DNA of 58,825 bases, taken from the NCBI GenBank assembly GCA_009783295.1, contig WRHK01000023.1, positions 1 through 58,825 on the forward strand, in the 5' to 3' direction. The translations under genes were made by a program, and so were the position numbers. The DNA comes from Promicromonosporaceae bacterium (GTDB lineage: Bacteria; Actinomycetota; Actinomycetes; Actinomycetales; Cellulomonadaceae). Each line of letters starts with the position of its first letter. The stretch's first letter is position 1. This document shows, one piece after another, positions 54,236 to 58,825 of the stretch. The notes under the pieces are model-generated. The model saw only the letters and a list, made by a program, of their open reading frames with translations, ran no database searches and had not been told where the DNA came from.

Positions 54236-55186
54236 ATGAGTGCAGGGCTGCTGGGGCTGCTCGACGACGTCGCCGCGATCGCGAAGGCGGCCGCGGCGTC
54301 GCTCGACGACGTCTCCGCGGCCACAGGGCGCGCCACCGCGAAGGCGGCGGGCGTCGTCGTCGACGACACGGCCGTGACGCCGCAGTTCGTCTCCGGTGTG
54401 ACGCCGGACCGCGAGCTGCCCATCGTGCGCAAGATCGCCGTCGGGTCGATCCGCAACAAGCTGCTCATCATCCTTCCGGTGGCGCTGCTGCTCTCGTGGG
54501 CGGCCCCGTGGGCGCTCGCGCCGATCCTCATGCTGGGCGGCCTGTACCTGTCCTACGAGGGCGCGGAGAAGATCTGGGAGCGGTTCTGGGGCCACGCCCC
54601 CGCCGGGCCCGCCGGGGAGCCCGCCGTCGAGCAGGGCGCCGCCGCCGAGAAGGCCCTCGTGGGCAGCGCGATCCGCACCGACCTGATCCTCTCGGCCGAG
54701 ATCATGGTCATCGCGCTCAACGAGGTAGCCCACGAGCCGTTCTGGGCGCGCCTGGTGATCCTCGCGATCGTCGCCGTCGTCATCACCATCGGCGTGTACG
54801 GCGTGGTCGCGCTCATCGTGAAGATGGACGACGTCGGCCTCGCGCTGTCGCGACGCCGGTCGCGGGGCGTGCAGGCCGTGGGCCGCGGGCTCGTGTCGGG
54901 CATGCCCAGGGCGCTGGGCGTGATCTCGGCCGCCGGCACCGTCGCGATGCTCTGGGTGGGCGGGCACATCCTGCTCAACGGGGTGCACGAGCTGGGCTGG
55001 ACGGCGCCGTTCGACTGGGTGCGCCACGTCGAGCACCTGATCGCCGAGCACGTCGCCGGCGTGGGCGGGGCGCTCGGGTGGCTGTTCGAGACGGGCTGCT
55101 CCGCCGTCGTCGGGCTGGTCGTGGGCGCCGCGGTGCTCGCCATCGTCCACAACCTGCCGTTCCGCAAGAAGAAGGCCCACGCATGA
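54236..55186 (+). CDS. DUF808 family inner-membrane protein (YedI-like)
   Basis: This is a 316-residue membrane protein with a helical soluble start (GLLGLLDDVAAIAKAAAASLDDVSAAT) then about five to six hydrophobic segments, as in DUF808 proteins. Typical stretches are KAAGVVVDDTAVTPQFVSG, EKIWERFWGH and RTDLILSAEIMVIALNEV. ATG 54236 has TAGGCT 7 bases upstream (leaderless). Its stop overlaps the trmL start by 4 bases. The family has no established function. Confidence 0.9.
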   Translation: MSAGLLGLLDDVAAIAKAAAASLDDVSAATGRATAKAAGVVVDDTAVTPQFVSGVTPDRELPIVRKIAVGSIRNKLLIILPVALLLSWAAPWALAPILMLGGLYLSYEGAEKIWERFWGHAPAGPAGEPAVEQGAAAEKALVGSAIRTDLILSAEIMVIALNEVAHEPFWARLVILAIVAVVITIGVYGVVALIVKMDDVGLALSRRRSRGVQAVGRGLVSGMPRALGVISAAGTVAMLWVGGHILLNGVHELGWTAPFDWVRHVEHLIAEHVAGVGGALGWLFETGCSAVVGLVVGAAVLAIVHNLPFRKKKAHA

Positions 55187-55689
55187 ACCCGCACGCCACC
55201 GCGCCCGCCGCCCCGGACGAGGCGTTCGCGCACATCGTCTACTTCGAGCCCCGCATCGCAGGCAACACCGGCTCGGCGATCCGGCTCGCGGCCGTGACCG
55301 GCGCCCGCCTGCACCTGGTGGAGCCGCTCGGGTTCGACCTCGAGGAGTCCAAGCTGCGCCGGGCCGGGCTCGACTACCACGACCTCGCGGTGCTGTCCGT
55401 GCACGCCTCGTTCGACGCCGCCATGGAGGCCCTGCCCGGGCGGCGCGTGTACGCGTTCGAGGTGGGGGCGTCGACGTCGTACACCTCGGTGACCTACGCG
55501 TTCGGGGACGTGCTGGTGTTCGGCCCGGAGCCCACCGGGCTGCCCGAGGAGGTGCTCGCCCACCCCCGCGTCACCGAGCGCGTGGTGCTGCCGATGCTGC
55601 CCGGGCGGCGGTCGCTCAACCTCACCAACGCCGCGTCGATCGCCACCTACGAGGCGTGGCGGCAGCTCGGTTTCGTGGGCGCGCCCTAG
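55183..55689 (+). CDS. trmL: tRNA (cytidine/uridine-2'-O-)-methyltransferase TrmL
   Basis: This is a 168-residue SPOUT methyltransferase that methylates the ribose of wobble base 34 in certain leucine tRNAs. The three SPOUT motifs are visible: EPRIAGNTGSAIRLAA, VFGPEPTGLP and MLPGRRSLNLTNAASIATYE. The length equals the minimal TrmL fold. ATG 55183 overlaps the DUF808 stop. Its stop codon and that of the convergent ThuA gene lie on opposite strands of one CTAG. Confidence 0.93.
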   Translation: MNPHATAPAAPDEAFAHIVYFEPRIAGNTGSAIRLAAVTGARLHLVEPLGFDLEESKLRRAGLDYHDLAVLSVHASFDAAMEALPGRRVYAFEVGASTSYTSVTYAFGDVLVFGPEPTGLPEEVLAHPRVTERVVLPMLPGRRSLNLTNAASIATYEAWRQLGFVGAP

Positions 55690-56375
55690 GACAGAAGCCA
55701 GAGGGCCGCGCACACCAGCAGCTCCTGGTGGCCCACCGACTCGTACGAGCGGGCGTCGTGGCCGAGCGCGCTGTAGATGGTGCGGCCCCCGTGGGCCTCG
55801 GCGGCCCAGAGCGCCGGGTGGGGCTCGCCGTCGTCGTCGTGGACCCAGCCGAGCACCTGAGACGTCGGGGCGACCTGCAGGTTGCAGTACCGCTCGTCGT
55901 ACGCCTGGACCGAGCCCAGGCCGGCCGTCGCGGCGTGCGTGCCGCCCGCGAGCGTCAGCCGCATGGGGCCGATCTCCGGGTGCCCGCTCACGCCCTCGAC
56001 CCAGCGGCCGCCCAGCACCTCCGCGTACCCGTCGACGCCCGGCAGGGCCAGCGCCGACTGGTGCACGGCCAGCACGCTGCCGCCGTGGCGCGCCCACTGG
56101 ATGAACTCGTCCTGGATGGCGGCCCACTCCTCGGCGGTGCCGTCGATGCCCGCCTCCACGTACCCGGGCATGGGGCAGCCCATGTTGAGCACCAGCAGGT
56201 CGATCTCGCGCAGGTCCAGCAGCGCGCTGCGGAACGTGGAGCGCACCGCGAGGTCCACCTCGCCGATCGTCGAGAGCACCCGGGCCAGCTGGTGCGACGT
56301 CGCGGCGTGGTCGTGCCAGGGGTCCTCGTGGCGGCCCCGACCCGACAGGATGACGATCTTCGGGAGCTTGCTCAT
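55686..56375 (-). CDS. ThuA domain protein
   Basis: This is a 229-residue protein with the ThuA class I glutamine-amidotransferase-like fold (KIVILSGRGRHEDPWHDHAATS, DLLVLNMGCPM, GGSVLAVHQSALAL, ALGHDARSY). ThuA proteins take part in trehalose or other sugar utilisation, but their reaction is unclear. ATG 56375 overlaps the PfkB stop by 4 bases; an upstream ATG at 56393 lies inside the kinase gene. It is last in the operon FadR-AKR-PfkB-ThuA. Confidence 0.9.
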   Translation of the reverse strand: MSKLPKIVILSGRGRHEDPWHDHAATSHQLARVLSTIGEVDLAVRSTFRSALLDLREIDLLVLNMGCPMPGYVEAGIDGTAEEWAAIQDEFIQWARHGGSVLAVHQSALALPGVDGYAEVLGGRWVEGVSGHPEIGPMRLTLAGGTHAATAGLGSVQAYDERYCNLQVAPTSQVLGWVHDDDGEPHPALWAAEAHGGRTIYSALGHDARSYESVGHQELLVCAALWLLS

Positions 56376-57286
56376 GACACCAGGCTCAACCATGCGCGGG
56401 GACCCACCTGCGAGACACGCGTCCCTGCCACCCGGACGGCGGTCCTGATGGCGTCCTCGAGCCCCTCACCAGCGCCGATGGCGGCCGCGAGCGCCCCGTG
56501 GAAGGCGTCGCCGGCACCGAGGGTGTCGCGGACCTCGACGGGCGGCACGTCGATCACGCCGTGCTCGCCGCCCGGGGTCGCCCAGGCGACGGGCCCGGCT
56601 CCGTGGGTCACGACGACGGCGCCCGCACCGGCCGCGAGGGCACCGGCGACGACGTCGTCGTGCCCGGGCACGCGGAAGTCGGCGCTGGCGGCGACGACGT
56701 CGGCGCGCGGCATGAGCTCGGCGAACACGTCGCGCCACCGCCCGGCGTCGAGGATCAGCTGTGGGTCTCTGGGACTCCGGTCATCGGGGGTGGCAAGCGG
56801 AGTCTCAGGGACCCACGACGAGGAGGTGAGCTCCAGCACCGCGCGGGCGATCGCCGGGTGGTGGCCGTCGAGCAGCACCACGGCCGGGGCGGGCAGCGCC
56901 CGCAGCGCCTCGGCCGACGGCGCCGGGGCGACCGCCAGCGCCCCGTCCGGCGAGACGACGGACCGCTCCCCTGTCGCGTCGTCGACAAGCACGGCCGAGA
57001 CCGCCAGCGGGAACTCCGGCCCGGCGGCATCGACCACCGTGACCCCGTGGGCCTCGAGGTCGGCGCGCGCCGCCACGGCGACCGGTCCGGCGCCGAGCGC
57101 GCTGACCAGCACGGCCCGCGCCCCGAGCGCCGCCGCCGTGACCGCGGCGTTCGCGGCGGGGCCGCCCGCGGCGACGTCCTGCCGGGTGGCGGTGATCTTC
57201 TGGTTCCGACCCGGCGGTGCGGGGGCCCGGTGGACGACGTCGAGCGTGGTGAGCCCGACGAACCAGCAGACCGGCCCCGGCGTCAG
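56372..57286 (-). CDS. PfkB family carbohydrate kinase with palindrome insertion
   Basis: This is a 304-residue ribokinase-like kinase. The N-terminal strand is CWFVGLTTLDVV, then AAGGPAANAAVTAAALGARA, and the ATP/catalytic motif is DTLGAGDAFHGALAAAIG (Asp at GAGD). No ATG, GTG or TTG occurs before the conserved N-terminus; CTG 57286 overlaps the aldo/keto reductase stop (CTGA) and is taken as start. A 56-base palindrome (56761-56816) is inserted in frame, adding about 19 residues (WVPETPLATPDDRSPRDPQ) between two otherwise adjacent conserved parts. The substrate sugar is unknown. Confidence 0.87.
   Translation of the reverse strand: MTPGPVCWFVGLTTLDVVHRAPAPPGRNQKITATRQDVAAGGPAANAAVTAAALGARAVLVSALGAGPVAVAARADLEAHGVTVVDAAGPEFPLAVSAVLVDDATGERSVVSPDGALAVAPAPSAEALRALPAPAVVLLDGHHPAIARAVLELTSSSWVPETPLATPDDRSPRDPQLILDAGRWRDVFAELMPRADVVAASADFRVPGHDDVVAGALAAGAGAVVVTHGAGPVAWATPGGEHGVIDVPPVEVRDTLGAGDAFHGALAAAIGAGEGLEDAIRTAVRVAGTRVSQVGPRAWLSLVS
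56761..56816 (+). repeat. Palindromic element inside the PfkB kinase gene
   Basis: Arms 56761-56779 and 56798-56816 pair over 19 bases with two G-T wobbles and an 18-base loop. The left arm GTGGGTCTCTGGGACTCCGG differs from the hairpin after glpK at two of 20 positions. It lies wholly within the kinase reading frame and keeps it open. Confidence 0.8.
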
Positions 57287-58344
57287 CGGCCCGTCCCGTC
57301 GACGGCGTAGGGCTCGATGGCGTCGATCTCCTCGGCCGTGAGCGGCGCGGCCGAGAGCGCGCCGACGGTGTCCTCGAGCTGGGCGACGCTGGAGGCACCC
57401 ACGAGCGCCGACGTGATCCGCTGGTCGCGCAGCACCCACGACACGGCGAGCTGGGCGAGCGACTGCCCGCGGCCCTCGGCGATCGCGTTGAGCGCGCGGG
57501 CGCGCTCCAGGTACGACTCCGACAGGTTGGACGCCGACAGGAACGGCGAGTCGGTGCGCGCGGCGCGCGACCCGGCCGGGGCCGTGCCGCCCAGGTACCG
57601 CCCGGTGAGCAGCCCCTGCTGGAGCGGCGAGAACACGATGGTGCCCACGCCCAGGTCCTCGACGACGTCGAGCAGCGCCTCCGACTGCTGGCCGTCGTAC
57701 CCGTCGACCAGGTTCGCGTTCTCGACGTGCCGGTTGAACATCGAGTAGCTGGGCTGGTGGATCACCAGGGGGGCGCCGAGGTCGTCGAGGATCGCGGCGG
57801 CCTCGCGCGTGCGTGCGGCGGAGTAGTTGGACACGCCCACGTACAGGGCCTTGCCGGCGTGGACGGCCGCGGCGAGCGCGCCCATCGTCTCCTCGAGGGG
57901 CGTCGCCGGGTCGGGGCGGTGGTGGTAGAAGATGTCGACGTAGTCGAGGCCCATGCGGTCCAGCGACGCGTCGAGGGAGCTGAGCAGGTACTTGCGCGAG
58001 CCGTGGTCGCCGTAGGGCCCGGGCAGCATGTCGTAGCCGGCCTTGGTCGACACGACGAGCTCGTCGCGGTACGGGTGCAGGTCCTTGTCGAAGATCCGCC
58101 CGAAGTTCTCCTCGGCCGAGCCGTACGGCGGGCCGTAGTTGTTCGCCAGGTCGAAGTGCGTGATGCCGAGGTCGAACGCCCGCCGGGCGACGTCCCGCTG
58201 CGTCTGGAACGGCGTGGTGTCGCCGAAGTTGTGCCACATGCCGAGCGACAGCGCGGGCAGGTCGAGCCCGGAGCGGCCGGTGCGGCGGTAGGTCATGGAG
58301 TCGTAGCGGGCCTCGTCGGCCAGGTAGCGCGGTGCGATCGGCAT
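57283..58344 (-). CDS. Aldo/keto reductase (YghZ/L-glyceraldehyde-3-phosphate reductase-like)
   Basis: This is a 353-residue NADPH-dependent oxidoreductase of AKR family 14 type. Family features are THFDLANNYGPPYGSAEENFG (Asp and Tyr of the tetrad), VVSTKAGYDM (Lys) and DYVDIFYHHRPDP (His), with SPLQQGLLTGRYL and a cofactor loop SALVGASSVAQLEDTVGAL. It stands between a FadR-type regulator gene and a PfkB kinase, so it may act on a sugar or a sugar-derived aldehyde. ATG 58344 is used. Confidence 0.92.
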   Translation of the reverse strand: MPIAPRYLADEARYDSMTYRRTGRSGLDLPALSLGMWHNFGDTTPFQTQRDVARRAFDLGITHFDLANNYGPPYGSAEENFGRIFDKDLHPYRDELVVSTKAGYDMLPGPYGDHGSRKYLLSSLDASLDRMGLDYVDIFYHHRPDPATPLEETMGALAAAVHAGKALYVGVSNYSAARTREAAAILDDLGAPLVIHQPSYSMFNRHVENANLVDGYDGQQSEALLDVVEDLGVGTIVFSPLQQGLLTGRYLGGTAPAGSRAARTDSPFLSASNLSESYLERARALNAIAEGRGQSLAQLAVSWVLRDQRITSALVGASSVAQLEDTVGALSAAPLTAEEIDAIEPYAVDGTGR

Positions 58345-58383
58345 GGTGCCTAGGCTGCCAGGTCGCGGCGCGTGCGTCGCGCA

Positions 58384-58399
58384 GTGCCCACAGGGGCAC
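58384..58399. terminator. Small hairpin after the FadR-type gene
   Basis: GTGCCC-ACAG-GGGCAC lies in the 70-base gap between the regulator and the aldo/keto reductase gene. It may cause partial termination; the stem is only 6 bp. Confidence 0.3.
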
Positions 58400-58414
58400 C
58401 GGCGCCGGGCGGGG

Positions 58415-58825
58415 TCACTCCACCTCGGACGCCAGCCCCGTCTCCTCGTAGAAGCCCCAGATGTGGTCGTGCGCCAGCTTCTCGGCCCGGCCGCCGTCGC
58501 GCTCGACGATCGCGTCGACGATGGCGCGGTGCTCGCCGCACAGGCGGTGGCTGGTGGTGGGCCACGACTCGAGCCGCTCGGCGCCCTCGGACACGTAGGA
58601 CCCGACGGCGGAGCGCAGGCCCACCAGGATGGCCTCGACCAGCTGGTTGCCGCCCAGCTGCACGAGCGCGAGGTGGAAGTCCTGGTCGACCTGGACGAAC
58701 TCGGCCGTGCTGAGCGCGGGGTCGTTCATCTGGGTGAGCATGCGCTCGATCTCGTCGAGGTCGGTGCCCTCGACGAACCGGGCGGACGCCTGGCCCACGG
58801 CCCACGTCTCGAGCGCGGCGCGCGT
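58415..58825 (-). CDS. FadR-type GntR regulator, C-terminal part
   Basis: This is the C-terminal 136 residues of a regulator whose DNA-binding part lies beyond the right edge. The FCD ligand domain is recognisable: TRAALETWAVGQASARF, then VQVDQDFHLALVQLGGNQLV (metal-binding Asp/His), SHRLCGEHRAIVDAI and AHDHIWGFYEE. It precedes the AKR-PfkB-ThuA genes in the same direction and probably controls them. Confidence 0.88.
   Translation of the reverse strand, partial: TRAALETWAVGQASARFVEGTDLDEIERMLTQMNDPALSTAEFVQVDQDFHLALVQLGGNQLVEAILVGLRSAVGSYVSEGAERLESWPTTSHRLCGEHRAIVDAIVERDGGRAEKLAHDHIWGFYEETGLASEVE

Overview
The window is very GC-rich, with strongly G/C-biased third codon positions. It has many GTG and TAnnnT-type leaderless starts, a radA-disA-mutY neighbourhood and a Pls/PosA-type NRPS. 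Together these indicate an actinobacterium, most plausibly a plant-polymer-degrading member of the Micrococcales (Cellulomonas / Cellulosimicrobium / Promicromonosporaceae type). That placement is inferred from gene content; no 16S gene or plasmid or phage backbone is present. No rRNA, tRNA or CRISPR array was seen.

Region 1 (1-2333) is the edge of an ECF-type vitamin/metal importer locus: a partial P-loop kinase, EcfT, and a single-domain ABC ATPase that looks like a recombination chimera, preceded by a TetR regulator. Region 2 (2362-29201) is a large arabinose-polymer utilisation locus. It holds two GH51 alpha-L-arabinofuranosidases, a secreted multidomain GH54-CBM42 enzyme and a GH127 beta-L-arabinofuranosidase. 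It also has a ChvE-GguA-GguB monosaccharide importer, two oligosaccharide-type ABC importers (each one binding protein plus two permeases, with no ATPase gene, so they presumably share an MsiK-like ATPase encoded elsewhere), araB-araD-araA and three LacI-family regulators. Operators for at least two of the regulators can be read: TGTTAGCGCTCACA-like sites (abfA, GH54, chvE, araB) and ACAACGTTGT-like sites (LacI gene, second ABC operon, chvE). The logic is secreted GH54 cutting polymer, three importers bringing in fragments and arabinose, intracellular GH51/GH127 releasing L-arabinose, and AraA-AraB-AraD feeding it into the pentose phosphate pathway.

Region 3 (29203-32544) holds proC, a small secreted/anchored protein and a scar of mobile DNA: the tail of an IS5-type transposase next to a solitary TnpB gene. 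Region 4 (32659-38511) is housekeeping: radA, disA (c-di-AMP synthase), a membrane-anchored protein, mutY, a small membrane protein behind a strikingly structured leader, and an ArgA-type acetyltransferase. Region 5 (38640-42677) is glpD-glpF-glpK for glycerol uptake and catabolism.

Region 6 (42696-54113) starts with a 26-bp perfect hairpin and an S33 peptidase. It continues with a Pls/PosA NRPS-like synthetase, an M1 peptidase, a seven-copy inverted repeat cluster and a phosphopantetheinyl transferase. It ends with a polysaccharide-synthase operon (processive GT2, two uncharacterised membrane proteins and an NADH-oxidase-like flavoprotein lacking its redox cysteine). Region 7 (54236-58825) has a DUF808 membrane protein, trmL, and a sugar-related operon of FadR-type regulator (partial), aldo/keto reductase, PfkB kinase and ThuA protein.

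Most genes are packed with 4-nt overlaps. The only stretch over about 300 bases without an intact gene is 30717-31107, which holds the IS5 remnant and the left flank of the TnpB element. The points most worth a second look are the structured leader (37832-37949), the palindrome inserted in frame in the PfkB gene, two apparent CTG start codons, the dual-operator chvE promoter, the chimeric ABC ATPase and the cysteine-less NADH-oxidase-like protein.
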